DNA from: Antennarius striatus
Lineage: Eukaryota; Chordata; Actinopteri; Lophiiformes; Antennariidae
Length of the DNA stretch: 64,000 bases
Direction: 5' to 3'
NCBI RefSeq assembly: GCF_040054535.1
Contig: NC_090787.1
Location: forward strand, 18,839,501-18,903,500
Shown here: positions 11,340-21,379 of the stretch, one piece after another
How the letters are laid out: each line of letters opens with the position of its first letter
Position numbering within the stretch: position 1 is the stretch's first letter
Position numbers and translations under genes: made by a program
Notes under the pieces: model-generated
Told to the model about the DNA's origin: nothing
What the model saw: only the letters and a program-made list of their open reading frames with translations
Database searches by the model: none

Positions 11340-12374
11340 TGACCACAGCACTAGTGCACACTGCCGGATGAACAAGTTATGTTTCAGATGTTACTCAACA
11401 GGCCATATTGGTGCAAACTGTAAGTCACCAGCATCTTTCCAGTCATTTAATATATCTCGGGTCCTGTAATTCGGGAAACTAGGCAGCACCAACTTGATGG
11501 AGGGCAATGTGGATTTGAGTAGTTTTTCCTCCAATAATGATTATGATATCCAGTATGTGTTCCCGGCTGCTCATGAATCACTCTCACCAGATAAAACAAG
11601 AATAGGCAAAAATGACAAAGTTGAGATTCATAGGATGTTAGATAGCAGATCCATGGCTACTTCTCTGCATGAGGACATTGTACCTTGGTTGAGAGAGGCC
11701 GGAGTTGTACATGGTGATTTAATATCCCCTACAGACATTGTTCTCATTGGATGTGGTGGGAAGCAAACTGAGCCAATGGGGATTTGTGATCTGAAACTCA
11801 GACTGTTTGATTCTAACTACCTTGTCCCAGTGTTGATTGTTGATGGACAGGTGGATGACATGATCGTGGGCACTAATCTGCTTAAACCAGCAGTTTAAGG
11901 CTAGTAAAGCTTAAAGTGGCATATTCTGTTAAACCTGAGTCATCGCAACAGCATGAGGCGAGCGAGTTCATCCGTTTTCTTGCCAATCTGGAAAGGTGGC
12001 AAAGGGATGAAATTCCAGATGAAGTGGGGTTAAACTGAAGAAAGCTGTAACGTTGGAGTCCATGAATGAAGATGAAGTGTGGGGTTGCCTTCCACCTGGG
12101 ACGAGACTCAGCTGGTAGTACTGTTGTGGTGGAGCCAAGTTCATCATGTTGTATGCCCCGAAACATACTGGTGGGCAGAGTGGTGACTCCCTTGAGGGGA
12201 CATGGTTGGATTCCTGTGAATTTGATAAATCCAACCAGGTCCAAAATTAAGTTGAGGAGAAATACAAAAGTGGCTGATGTTTCCTTCTGCGTTGTTTTGG
12301 AGGATTTTGAGGATGGTGGTGAGCAGGCAGTTCAGCAGTGTGTGGGTAAGGTTAACCAGTTCATGTTACCTTAA
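11340..12374 (+). pseudogene. Gypsy gag zinc knuckle and protease remnant
   Basis: Around 11375-11430 the translation CFRCYSTGHIGANC is a CCHC zinc knuckle as found at the end of Gypsy Gag. The frame 11494-11898 then has LDSRSMATSL, an altered form of the retropepsin D(S/T)G active site (Gly to Arg), followed by VLIGCGGKQ and DDMIVGTNLLK, typical of the protease of a fish Gypsy family. The frame 12066-12374 (GSTVVVEPSS, NPTRSKIKLRRNT) corresponds to the linker between protease and reverse transcriptase. Stops and frameshifts separate the pieces. A repeat cuts it off at about 12376. Confidence 0.7.
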
Positions 12375-12379
12375 GAAAG

Positions 12380-13010
12380 TATGCATCCCTGGGATGCGCT
12401 TCCACAAAAATTTGTGCATCCCCAAAATGACGTTCATGCATCCCAAAAGTAATAATAGAATATACGATAGAAGTCTAAGCAAGGATTGAGTTTTGCCAAT
12501 ACTGTAGTACAATATAAAAACTAAACAAACTGTTAATTTTACGATGTTATCATTAACGATGTCATAACTGTTTCAGTAAAAAGGAAGAAACAGGAAAATT
12601 ACATATTATTATCAAAATGTTACAGCCTGGTGGTCATTTAAAAAAAAAACAGTTCAAGAAATAAAGAACAAATGTAATAGTGTTTTTTTTTTTCATTTTG
12701 CTTTTCACTTGTTATTTTTCTTTGCCTTTAATTCATATATTCTCCTGTGGACACTGCATCAAGCTGACAGAGCCTTCTCCACACACATTTTTTCTAAGCT
12801 GCATTTTGTCTTGAGTGCTGACATTTAGCCATTCCTCACCCATGAAAAAATCATGTCCATTGTGGTACAAATGTTCAGATTTTTGCTGGTTTTCGCTCTG
12901 CTTCTTCTGCATCTTCTGTACTGTCCACAGTAATATCTGTCTCTTTCTTTTCATTAACTTTTGTTTTTTATTCAGGAAAGCACTCATTGTCACCCTGCCC
13001 TCTAATCTGC
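12380..13010. mobile_element. Repeat family C, uninterrupted copy
   Basis: This copy matches the two halves found at 50430-51028 and 57042-57300. Shared landmarks include AATGTTACAGCCTGGTGGTC (near 12617 and 50440), AATTCATATATT (near 12731) and GGTACAAATGTT (near 12863 and 57097). The left end has repeated GCATCCC motifs (12385-12440) and a near-palindrome CATCCCTGGGATG. It behaves as an interspersed element and may be a DNA transposon, but I cannot assign its superfamily. Confidence 0.6.
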
Positions 13011-13014
13011 ACTA

Positions 13015-13140
13015 ATCGTGCTAGCTGCGCTAGTGAGGCTGGTTGTGTTAGCCACGCTAATCATGTTTAGCCACGCTGGTCGTGTTAGCCATGCTAGGTG
13101 TGCTGGTCACGTGATTGCGCTAGCCATGCCGGCTGCTAAT
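13015..13140. repeat. Imperfect minisatellite (about 21-bp unit)
   Basis: The unit is close to GTGTTAGCCACGCTAATCATG; the core TTAGCCA(C/T)GCT recurs four or five times with substitutions. Confidence 0.7.
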
Positions 13141-13889
13141 TGCAGTTAGTAATCGTGATGTGAATACTGTGGTAATTATTGTCATTTATCCAAACAAGTC
13201 TGTTCCTGTTTCGGTTTGTTCAAACTTAATTTATGTAATATTATGTATGTGTGGCCTGTCTGCAGGGCAGGTTTTTCTGGTAGAGGGTGAAAGGGACCGG
13301 GTTCCAAGTTGTGAGAGAGAAAGGCACGAGGATTCCACATTCTCTTTAAAATGTAGAATCCTCGTGGAAGCGCCTGTTGCTCTTTTGGAGGAGGACACAT
13401 ACATTGGATGGAGGCAATTCTGGAGAGCGCAGTGAACAACAAAACCGAGTCGTTCACAAAACTTTGTTCTGTAATGCTGCAGGTTACTTATTAAATGCCA
13501 GAAATCAACTGTTCCCTGTGTGGTGCCTGCTCTCTGAATGGGGTTACCGCTGTGGATAAGGTGGTTCCAACACACAAACACGGTCCCCCCGATTATATCT
13601 CCAATAGATGGTGATTACACGAAGGGCTCATTCATTAAAATAATGAAAACAAAACAGATAATACAGAAAGTTAGACATGCTTCTCTCTGCAAAGACAGTG
13701 AATAATAAAAAAAGAACACTCATAATCACCAATCAGCAAATCAAGGAGATTAATTCAACTACAGCATTATCAGTTAAACGTGATGCGTCCTGTGATGTGT
13801 TCGATATTGACAGACAGTGCTGTTGTGCAGGTACTGTATGTAAATGACAACGAGCTGCAAGAAGAAATGATCGGATTAATAGCATTGGT
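13141..13889. other. Unassigned stretch
   Basis: Nothing was recognised beyond a short perfect inverted repeat around 13329-13369 (AGGATTCCACATT against ATGTAGAATCCTCG). Confidence 0.45.
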
Positions 13890-13909
13890 GTCTGTGTAGG
13901 TTCTCAGTC

Positions 13910-14345
13910 TGTCGGGGTTTACTGTAGGACCCAAATGCGCAGACGTCAGGTAAAAGGAAAAAATAGATTTATTTAACAATAAATGTGAAGCGATAATGAA
14001 CCAGGTGATCAGGCTGAACAGGTAAATCGACAGGTGAGGAGAAAACAAGCAGGCGGCTGGAAATGGTTGTAGTCCAACAGGCAACAGACCAGAACTGGAA
14101 CACGGAGAGAACAGTTATCAAAAAAGTCAAGGTGCAAGTTCAAGTGAGCCAAGGTGTGGATACTGACAAGCAGTACAAACGAACTGGCTATGAATGGTGG
14201 AAAACTGGTCCTCATGAAGGTCTGGAGATTGCAGATTGGTCACAGGTGTGGTGCTCTGCCGCCAGCAACAGCCACACCCAGGTAGGTGGAAACTATGAGG
14301 GACTCAGAAGAGGGAGAGAGAGAGAAGCAACTGCAAATCCTGACA
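13910..14345. mobile_element. Solo LTR, 436 bp, TSD CAGTC
   Basis: It begins TGTCGGGG and ends CCTGACA, and is flanked on both sides by CAGTC (13905-13909 and 14346-14350), a perfect 5-bp target duplication. The target is the 3' tail of the Penelope-like element, whose sequence resumes exactly after the duplication. The presence of one LTR and no internal region fits LTR-LTR recombination or a non-autonomous element. Confidence 0.8.
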
Positions 14346-14610
14346 CAGTCACCAAGGTCATGGTTATCCAAAAGCTGTTTAAGTCAACCCACTGGACGTT
14401 AAGAAAGTTTGTGAAGACGTTTCGTCTCTCATCCAAGAGAGTTCTTCAGTTCAGAGAGTGGCTGATAATGTCCCAGTTTATAAACCCTGTGGGGTGTGGT
14501 CAGTACTTTTCACATTCCAGCGACCGTTGTTAAAACCCGTCTGGCTCCTCAATGATTGTTGGTGGGGGTGTCAAAGGGGGTTGTTGAGATGTGAGTTACA
14601 CCTTTGTATG

Positions 14611-14926
14611 CTAATGAGGGTCATTAGCATGAGACACATCACCTGGGTCAATTTTTTGGAGTTTCGAAAGGACATGATTATAAATGGGAGAAAGGTGATG
14701 TCGCAGACCACCCCTTTTATTCAGAGATGGCTTCTCCACTTTGACGTCGATGACCTCTTTCACTCCTCTCTCAAACCATTTATCTTCCCTGTCCAAGATC
14801 TGAACATCTGTGTCCTGAAATGACTGTCCCTCTTCCTTGAGGTGAAGGAAGACTGATGAGTCCTGTCTTGATGTGTTGGCTCTTCTGTGTTGAGCCATGC
14901 GTCTGTGTAGTGGTTGTTTGGTTTCC
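14611..14926 (-). pseudogene. GIY-YIG endonuclease C-terminal fragment (Penelope-like)
   Basis: The open part reads MAQHRRANTSRQDSSVFLHL and continues through DREDKWFERGVKE. It is about 85% the same as the better preserved domain at 21677-22054. The GIY and YIG motifs themselves are missing through 5' truncation, so the nuclease is inactive. Confidence 0.8.
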
Positions 14927-14930
14927 CAAA

Positions 14931-15229
14931 CATTAATAGCACCGCTTGTTTACCTAAACACTGCTTGTTTACCTAAACATGATCAATTAAAGTCTCCAGG
15001 AGCTGAAACACTGTTTTGTCATTGGAGCTCAAGCTGACTGTATTCATCAGGGATGTACAGTGAGGCTCTCTCACCTCCCCACCCTGAAAGAGTCAAGACA
15101 CGTTCATCAAGACACGTTCATCACCATCACACACATCACAACAGGGATTACTGTATTTAGGAGCGATCGTCGATATGTGAGCTTCATTTGGGAGCAGATT
15201 TAACAAATTCATCAATGCAACAAAACATA

Positions 15230-15230
<1 letters not shown>
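14931..15230. other. Unassigned stretch
   Basis: No feature recognised; it sits between the Penelope-like element and the tail microsatellite of the L2-group LINE. Confidence 0.5.

Positions 15231-15316
<86 letters not shown>
15231..15316. repeat. (GATA)n microsatellite, LINE tail
   Basis: About 21 GATA units. On the minus strand it is the ATCT tail directly after the L2-group 3' end, so it probably arose as a retrotransposition tail and then expanded. Confidence 0.95.
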
Positions 15317-15599
15317 CTTTATTAATCCCGGAGGAAATTGCATATATCCACTGCTCAGGCATTACATAACAAATAATACTGGATAAACACCAGGAGAAAA
15401 GGAAACATTGACATCACAGGACATACCACAAGACATACATTACACTAACAGACAGACACATGCAGCACTAACAGGACTTATATACTAAACTATAACTAAA
15501 ATATAAACAGTATAAAATTTAAAAATATTACAGTATTAAAATATAAACAGTATAAAATAAAATCTAAACAGTATAAAATTGAATTAAAATATAAAACAG

Positions 15600-15604
<5 letters not shown>

Positions 15605-15659
<55 letters not shown>
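15605..15659. repeat. (AT)n microsatellite
   Basis: An AT run within the LINE 3' UTR, beside TATAAAAC-type near-repeats (15490-15600). Confidence 0.95.
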
Positions 15660-15661
<2 letters not shown>

Positions 15662-15705
15662 ACAGTATAAAATTAAATTTAAATTAAATTAAATTAAATC
15701 CATAT

Positions 15706-16196
15706 TCAACCCCGTGCTGACCTCGCCACCTCCCCCCCGCTCCTCCTGAGAGAGTCATTGTACCCCCTGATGGCACGGGGCACGAAGGAGGACCTCAGCC
15801 TCTCTGTGGAGGCGCTGTGTGACAGCAGTCTGCCGCTGAAGGTGCTTCTCTGCTGGGAGAAGGTGGTGTGTAGGGGGTGCCTGGTGTTGTTCATGATGGC
15901 CTTAATTTTAGACATGGTCCTGCTCTCCAGAAGCATATCCACAGAGTCCAGGCTCAGCCCGACCACTGAGCCCGCTCTGCGGATGAGTCTGTTCAGACGG
16001 TCCATATCTCTTTTCCTGGCCCCCCCACCCCAACACACAATGGCGTATGACAGCACACTGGAGACTACGGACTGATAGAACATGAAAAGGAGCTTAGGAC
16101 AGATGTTGAAGGAGGCCAGCCTCCTTAGGAAGTACATCCTGCTCTGCCCCTTCTTGTACACACAGTTGGAGTTGAGTGACCAGTCCAGTCTGCTGT
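15706..16196 (-). pseudogene. L2-group LINE ORF, C-terminal part out of frame
   Basis: This continues the element after the deletion. It reads SRLDWSLNSNCVYKKGQSR, then FLRRLASF and a conserved RRAGSVVG(L)SLDS block, the region downstream of the reverse transcriptase fingers/palm in L2 elements. Compared with copy B (52375-53030) about 40 residues, including the equivalent of KTKELVVDFRR, are missing at the junction. Confidence 0.8.
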
Positions 16197-18623
16197 CTAG
16201 ACGTTGAGCTGGAGCTGGTTCTGTTGGCACCACTCCACGAAGTCAGCCACCAATGCCCTGTACCCCCCCTCATCACCCTCCCGGATACATGCCACTATCG
16301 CGGTGTCATCGGAGTACTTCTGTATGTGGCATGTATCCGAGTTGTGCTTGAAGTCTGATGTGTAGAGGGTGAAGAGAATGGGGGATAGAACGGTCCCCTG
16401 TGGCGCCCCCGTGCTGCTGGTCACCATAGAAGACAAACAGTCCCCCATACGGACGTACTGGGGTCTGTCCGTTAGGTAGTCCGTAATCCAGCTCACGAGG
16501 TAGGGGTCCACAGCCATGGAGGTCAGTTTATCCTGCAGGAGCTGGGGCTGGATGGTGTTGAAGGCACTCGAAAAGTCGAAGAAGAGCACTCTGACGGCAC
16601 AGCCCCCGGCGTCCAGGTAGGAGAGTGTGCGGTGGAGGAGGTACATGACAGCATCGTCAACCCCAACCTTGGCCTGATAGGCAAACTGGAGAGGGTCCAT
16701 AGCACCCTGCACCTGTGGACTCATGAGCTCCAGGACCAGTCGCTCTAGGGTCTTCATTACGTGGGAGGTAAGAGCGACCGGTCGGTGGTCGTTGAGCTCA
16801 GTAGGGCGTCCTTTCTTGGGTACAGGGACAATGCAGGAGGTCTTCCACAGTGACGGGACCCTCCCCAGCCGCAGACTGAGGTTGAACAATTGTTGCAGGT
16901 GGTCCCCTAGTTCCGAAGCACAGGCTCGTAGGAGTCTTGGGGAGACCTTATCTGGTCCAGCCGCCTTGTAGGGACGGAGCCTCCTTAGCGTTGTCGTCAC
17001 CAGGTCTGCAGTGATGATGGTCTCGGTCGTGGTTGGAGCAGGAGGTTGTGGCGAGGTTGGAAGTCCAGTGGTTGAGGTGGGGCCGTTGAGCTTCGCAGTT
17101 CTTGGAGTGGGTTCGGGAGAAGTGGCAGGGGTGGAAGGAGAGGAAGCACAGGAGGAGGGAGCATCAGTGGAGCGGTCTGTAGGGCCAGGAGAGGCCTGTA
17201 GGCCAGGAGAGGTCTGTAGGCCAGGAGAGGCCTGGGACGAGGAGCCGGGAGTGGTGGGGGAGCTGAACCGATTGAAAAAGCTGTTAAGTTCATTCGCTCG
17301 TTCAATATTCCCCTTCACAGTGCTGCGCCCTTTCCCGTGTCCGGTGATGGTTCTCATCCCATTCCAGACCTCCCGCACTTGGTTGCGCCCCAGCTGCTTC
17401 TCCAGCTTCCTCCTGTACGCCTCCTTGGCCTCCCTCAGGCAGAGTCTCACTTCCTTCTGGGCCTTCCTCATCTCCTCCTCGTTCTTGCTCCTGAACGCCC
17501 GCTTCTTCCTGTTCAGGACAGCCTTGACTTCCTTGGTTACCCATGGTTTGTTGTTGGGGTAACACCTGATTGTCCTGACAGGGGCCACGGTGTCCACACA
17601 GAAGTTCATGTAGTCTGTAAAACACTGAGCTGCCCCCTCAATGTCTTCCCCATGTGAGCCCACAATAACATCCCAGTCGGTGGTCTGGAAGCAGTTCCTC
17701 AGCATCTCCTCTGCTTCCGGGGACCACCTCCTGACCTGTCGTGTTGTTGCTGGCAGCCGTTTCACCAGCGGGATGTAGGTGGGCTGTAGGTACACTAGGT
17801 TATGGTCTGATTTACCTAGTGGAGGGAGGGGGGTGGCGGTGTATGCCTCCTTAGCATTAGTGTAGAACAGATCGATGGTTCTGTTCTTCCGTGTGGGACA
17901 GTCTACACACTGGACCATTGTGGGGAGAGATGAGTCCAAGGTGACGTGGTTAAAGTCACCGGTGATGATGACGAGCGCCTCCGGGTGCCGGGTCCGAAGA
18001 GCAGAGGTGGTCCCACAGATGGTCTCTCGTGCCGTCTCAGGGTCCGCCCGTGGAGGGATGTAGATGGCGAGGACAATAACGTGTGAGAATTCACGCGCCA
18101 GGTAGTAGGGTCTGATGCTAACAGCTGTTAGCTCCAGGTCGCGGTTACACAGTGTTGATTTCACCGTCACATGTCCCGGATGGCACCATCTATCGTTGGT
18201 ATAGATGATTAATCCACCTCCTTTCTTCTTACCGGCGGTGTTCGTGTCCCGGTCCGCTCGTACGGAGGAGAAGCCGGTTAGTCGGACGTTAGTGTCCGGC
18301 ACGTCGCCAGTTAGCCACGTCTCTGAGAACACCAACAAGCTGGTCTCCCGGTAGCGATGATCAGTCCTGCGCAGCACCGTCAGTTCGTCCAACTTGTTGG
18401 GTAGAGAGTTCACGTTCCCCATAATGACGGAGGGGACGGAGGGCTTGACTCTCCTCCGGTTAGCGGCTCTAGCCGTTAGTCTAGTCCTTTCAACTCGACC
18501 CGCTCGGCATCCGCGATATCTCCGTCGGAGCTCAGCGGGGATGAGATCGCGTGTTGCTGGGTCTCCTTTGACCCTCATGGACATCAACTCCTCCCTGGAG
18601 TACACTAGCATATTACTATACAT
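16197..18623 (-). CDS. L2-group LINE endonuclease/reverse transcriptase, 808-codon frame
   Basis: One open frame of 808 codons. The APE-type endonuclease occupies roughly residues 65-285: GNVNSLPNKLDEL, FSETWLTGD with catalytic Glu, ITGDFNHV, and KSDHNLV with the catalytic His. A linker with NNKPWVTKEVKAVL and a proline/serine-rich spacer (about 470-540) follows. The reverse transcriptase begins near 560: RPVALTSHVMKTLE, FFDFSSAFNTI (first Asp), STGAPQGTVLSP, and KYSDDTAIV (YSDD active site). The frame ends at LQLNV and a stop caused by the deletion at about 16197, so the thumb and C-terminal parts are lost. In intact elements the protein nicks DNA and copies the element RNA at the nick. It is unlikely to be active. 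Confidence 0.85.
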   Translation of the reverse strand: MYSNMLVYSREELMSMRVKGDPATRDLIPAELRRRYRGCRAGRVERTRLTARAANRRRVKPSVPSVIMGNVNSLPNKLDELTVLRRTDHRYRETSLLVFSETWLTGDVPDTNVRLTGFSSVRADRDTNTAGKKKGGGLIIYTNDRWCHPGHVTVKSTLCNRDLELTAVSIRPYYLAREFSHVIVLAIYIPPRADPETARETICGTTSALRTRHPEALVIITGDFNHVTLDSSLPTMVQCVDCPTRKNRTIDLFYTNAKEAYTATPLPPLGKSDHNLVYLQPTYIPLVKRLPATTRQVRRWSPEAEEMLRNCFQTTDWDVIVGSHGEDIEGAAQCFTDYMNFCVDTVAPVRTIRCYPNNKPWVTKEVKAVLNRKKRAFRSKNEEEMRKAQKEVRLCLREAKEAYRRKLEKQLGRNQVREVWNGMRTITGHGKGRSTVKGNIERANELNSFFNRFSSPTTPGSSSQASPGLQTSPGLQASPGPTDRSTDAPSSCASSPSTPATSPEPTPRTAKLNGPTSTTGLPTSPQPPAPTTTETIITADLVTTTLRRLRPYKAAGPDKVSPRLLRACASELGDHLQQLFNLSLRLGRVPSLWKTSCIVPVPKKGRPTELNDHRPVALTSHVMKTLERLVLELMSPQVQGAMDPLQFAYQAKVGVDDAVMYLLHRTLSYLDAGGCAVRVLFFDFSSAFNTIQPQLLQDKLTSMAVDPYLVSWITDYLTDRPQYVRMGDCLSSMVTSSTGAPQGTVLSPILFTLYTSDFKHNSDTCHIQKYSDDTAIVACIREGDEGGYRALVADFVEWCQQNQLQLNV

Positions 18624-18700
18624 TATCTAAATTTACGCTAGAAAAATACACGCAGAAACATAGAAAAAAACGCAAAATTATGCAAACAAACTCGCTCTGA

Positions 18701-19042
18701 GCAGAGGAAACTGCAGCCTGCTCGCGCATGCGCAGAAGAAGACAGATTTAATACAGCGATATAGTAAGGGAAGGTAAACTTAAAGCACCAAATATGGTAC
18801 AACAGAGTAATCACGTGGTGTGTCATTCTCTCCAGGATGCGCTGCATGGAAAATAAATAATCATGAATCTCATTATGCATTCGTAGACTAGTTAATCAAT
18901 TTGATAGTAGGCTAATATAGACACTTTGACCTTGTGTTGCCTTCATATAAGGCTTATAATTTTTTTGCGACTCCCATGAGGTTTGATTGTAGTTTTTTTG
19001 GTCCAGTTTGGCTCTTTGAACGTTTAAGGTTGCCGACCCCTG
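18701..19042. other. Unassigned stretch
   Basis: Left part may still be 5' UTR of the LINE; the rest is not recognised. Confidence 0.4.
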
Positions 19043-19335
19043 GGCTAAATCAATCAATCAATCAACCTTTATTTATATTGCGCTTAATCACATCAGCAGA
19101 CATTCCAAAGCACTTTAACAGACAGAGAAACCTAACAGAACCCTCTTGAGCAAGCATAAGTGACAGCGGCGGGGAAAAGCTCCCTCATTGAGGAAGAAAC
19201 TCCAGGCTGGACCCAGACTCTGGAGGAGTCATCTGCCATTACCAGTTGGGTGGGAAAGGAAATATACTGGGGATAGAGACAGGCCAAGGAAAAGTGAGAG
19301 ACAGAGAGAGAGTGGCAGATAGGCCAGACAGATTT
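19043..19335. repeat. Interspersed repeat family A
   Basis: It begins with AATCAATCAATCAA and TTTATTTATATTGCGCTTAA, continues with AACAGACAGAGAAACC, GAGCAAGCATAAG, GGGGAAAAGCTCCCTC and GGACCCAGACTC, and ends in a GAGAGACAGAGAG patch. The same order occurs at 62812-63080. The tandem AATC start suggests a retroposon 3' end read on the minus strand. I know this sequence as common in fish genomes but cannot name the element. Confidence 0.8.
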
Positions 19336-19569
19336 ATAGTCCAAATTGTGCTGTAGTTGCTGAGGTGTGGATGGGATTTACAGGCCTTTGGAGCTAAAGG
19401 ATTTGGGACTCAAGGATTTGGCAGTGGATGAATGTGAGACAACTCCAATGTGTAAAGACTAACTAACTTAATGGTGAAGTATGAGAGTGTGTTTTCCAGT
19501 CGGATTGTGGGGAGGCTACTGGTTTTTGTCATTGCATGTGTTTGACTGATGACTGTTCTTTTCGCTTGC

Positions 19570-19920
19570 CATACAGTCGTCTCTCACCAGCTCACTACCG
19601 AAAGTTGAGAGACAGATTTGATGAAATGAAAGAGCGGGACATAATCAGAAAGTCAAGTGAATAGGCTTCTCCTTTGGTTTTGTGTTGAAAAATAAGTGGT
19701 GAACTGAGTTTTGCACAGCTTTTCGCTGGCTAAATTCATGCACAGTTAAGATGCACACCCTCTGCTTCACCAAGCAGGTGTTCTGACAGAGGCAATGCCT
19801 TCTACTTGCACACTAAAATTTGACATCTGGCTATTACAATGTTCCACTCAATGAAGATGGTAAGAAGTACACTGCTTTCTCATCACCTCTTGGGTTGCAT
19901 GAGTATAACCGCATGCCGAA
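19570..19920 (+). pseudogene. Gypsy reverse transcriptase N-terminal remnant
   Basis: Broken frames give AHYRKLRDRFDEMKERDII, then pieces of the TDFRWLN...TVKDAHPLPH block and a HEYNRMP motif, in the order found in the first third of a Ty3/Gypsy reverse transcriptase. Several frameshifts and stops are present. It is the same strand as, and seems to be the same fish Gypsy family as, the gag/protease remnant at 11340-12374. Confidence 0.65.
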
Positions 19921-20084
19921 TGATGTTTTTGCAATAGTCCATCTTTATGAGGATGATGCTTACCATTTTTGGTGACCAGAATTTTTCTGTCCATGCTTTG
20001 GTATCTTGATGGTGTGTTGGTCTTAAGCAGGATGGAGTAGGAGTGTCTGGAGAGGCTTGAAATTTTTCTAATTCAAATTTTAAC

Positions 20085-20224
20085 AAAAACTTTATTAGTC
20101 CCCAAGGGACAATTGAAAGCATGTAAAGCAGGATAGGTGTAAAACATACAGTGTAAATGTAAACAGTGTAAACATAAACAATAAACATTAATAATTAAAC
20201 AAGAAAATATAAATATAAATCTGA
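20085..20224 (-). mobile_element. L2-type LINE 3' tail fragment
   Basis: On the minus strand TCAATTGTCCCTTGGGGACT then AATAAAG matches the L2-group 3' end pattern seen at 15317-15351 and 52152-52185. No coding part remains. The Rex3-like LINE at 20225 inserted beside it. Confidence 0.65.
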
Positions 20225-20931
20225 GGCTGTGGTTCTCGTCTGGAAAAGGGTGATGTGCCCTCTTCAGGTTTGTGGAGAGTCCTTGCCCCAAGTGGAGGAG
20301 TTTAAGTATCTTGGGGTCTTGTTCACGAGTGAGGGAGAATGGAACGTGAGATTGACAGACGGATTGGTGCAGCTTCTGCAGTGATGCAGTCGCTGTATAG
20401 GTCCGTTGTGGTGAAGAAGGAGCTGAGTCGTAAGACGAAGCTCTCGATTTACCGGTTAATCTACATTCCTACTCTCACCTATGGTCATGAGCTTTGGGTA
20501 ATTACAGAAAGGACAAGATCCCGGATAAAAGCGGCTGAAAGGAGTTTCCTCCGTAGAGTGGCTGGGCGCACCCGTAAAGATAGGGTGAGGAGCTCAATCA
20601 CCGGGGAGGAGCTTGGAGTAGAGCTGCTGCTCCTCCGCCTCGAGCAGAGCCAGCTGAGGTGGCTCGGGCATCTGTTCCGGATGCCTCCTGGACGCCTCCC
20701 TGGGGAAGTGTTCCGGGTATGTCCTACCGAAGGAGACCTCGAGGAACAACTAGGTCACACTGGAGGCACTATGTCTCTCGGCTGGCCTGGGAACGCCTCG
20801 GGCTCACCCCGGAGTAGCTGGAGGAGGTGTCTGGGGAGAGGAAAGTATGGGCATCCGTGCTGAGACTGTTGCCCCCGCGACCCGGTCCCAGATAAGCTGT
20901 TGATGATGGATGGGTGGATGGATATAAATCT
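20225..20931 (+). mobile_element. Rex3-like (RTE group) LINE, 5'-truncated
   Basis: The element ends in GATAAGCTGTTGATGATGG and a GATG/GGAT tail, the usual Rex3 3' end, and is flanked by the 12-bp duplication ATATAAATCTGA (20213-20224 and 20932-20943). Only the last 700 bp were inserted, a normal 5' truncation. Confidence 0.8.
20339..20863 (+). pseudogene. Rex3-like LINE reverse transcriptase C-terminal region
   Basis: The frame includes RRIGAASAVMQSLYRSVVVK, PTLTYGHELWV and SQLRWLGHLFRMPPGRLP, conserved in the C-terminal region behind the RT core of RTE/Rex3 elements. A frameshift near 20735 (EGDLEEQ in place of a GRRPRGRPRTRW-type block) ends the match. The catalytic core is absent through truncation. 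Confidence 0.8.
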
Positions 20932-20964
20932 GAAAACAATATTTGTTAAATAATAATTCAAAAC

Positions 20965-21019
20965 CTAGTAAGTGCAAATCCTAGTTAGTTTAGAACCTAA
21001 TTTGTTTAAAACCTAATGG

Positions 21020-21066
<47 letters not shown>

Positions 21067-21246
21067 CAGAAACAAGTTTAGTTTAAAACCTAGTTAGTTA
21101 TTACAAACCTAGTTAATTTAAAAACCTAGTTTTTTATTTTAAAAAACTAGTTAGTTCAAAAACCTAGTTAGTTCAAAATCTAGTGGGTTAATTAAAAACC
21201 CAGTTAGTTTAAAAACATAGTTAGTTCAAAAACTAGTTAGTTTAAA
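20965..21246. repeat. TAGTTAGTT minisatellite, left part
   Basis: AAAACCTAGTTAGTT-type units of about 16-22 bp, with a pure TTAG run at 21019-21065. The array resumes at 22104-22140 beyond the Penelope-like insertion. Confidence 0.85.
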
Positions 21247-21375
21247 AGAATCAAGAGAATCAGAGTCTTTATTTGTCATGCTGACACACGTTTACACATG
21301 TTTACACACGAAATATGTCTCTGAAGGCCCCAGCAAGCCCGGTCGATAAATAAGATAAAATAAGATAAATAGGAT
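21247..21375 (-). other. LINE-tail-like fragment
   Basis: GAATCAGAGTCTTTATTTGT and a TAAGATAAAATAAG stretch look like the reverse complement of a LINE 3' end. Too short to assign. Confidence 0.35.
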
Positions 21376-21379
21376 AAAT

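Larger units (their letters stand above)
13890..14930 (-). mobile_element. Penelope-like element, 3' part, with nested solo LTR
   Basis: The minus strand runs from the GIY-YIG endonuclease C-terminal region (14930-14611) through the 3' UTR to a tail with GGTTATCCATGACC-type sequence (14370-14346) and, beyond the solo LTR, its last bases at 13909-13890. The tail matches the fragment at 27776-27905. It is cut at the 5' side just after the YIG motif would have stood. Confidence 0.8.
15231..18700 (-). mobile_element. L2-group LINE, nearly complete (copy A)
   Basis: On the minus strand: 5' UTR (18700-18624, end approximate), a long ORF (18623-16197), the remaining C-terminal coding part (to about 15706), a 3' UTR with an AT microsatellite, and a 3' end AATTTCCTCCGGGATTAATA followed by a tail of ATCT repeats (plus-strand GATA run). 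Tails made of short tandem repeats are characteristic of L2/CR1-type LINEs. One internal deletion interrupts the coding region near 16197. Confidence 0.85.

Noticed and set aside
15231..15362. Repetitive LSIYLSIY frame
   Set aside because: Translation of the GATA repeat tail of a LINE.
20965..21246. CRISPR-like array
   Set aside because: Repeats without unique spacers of constant length, in a eukaryotic context; it is a minisatellite.
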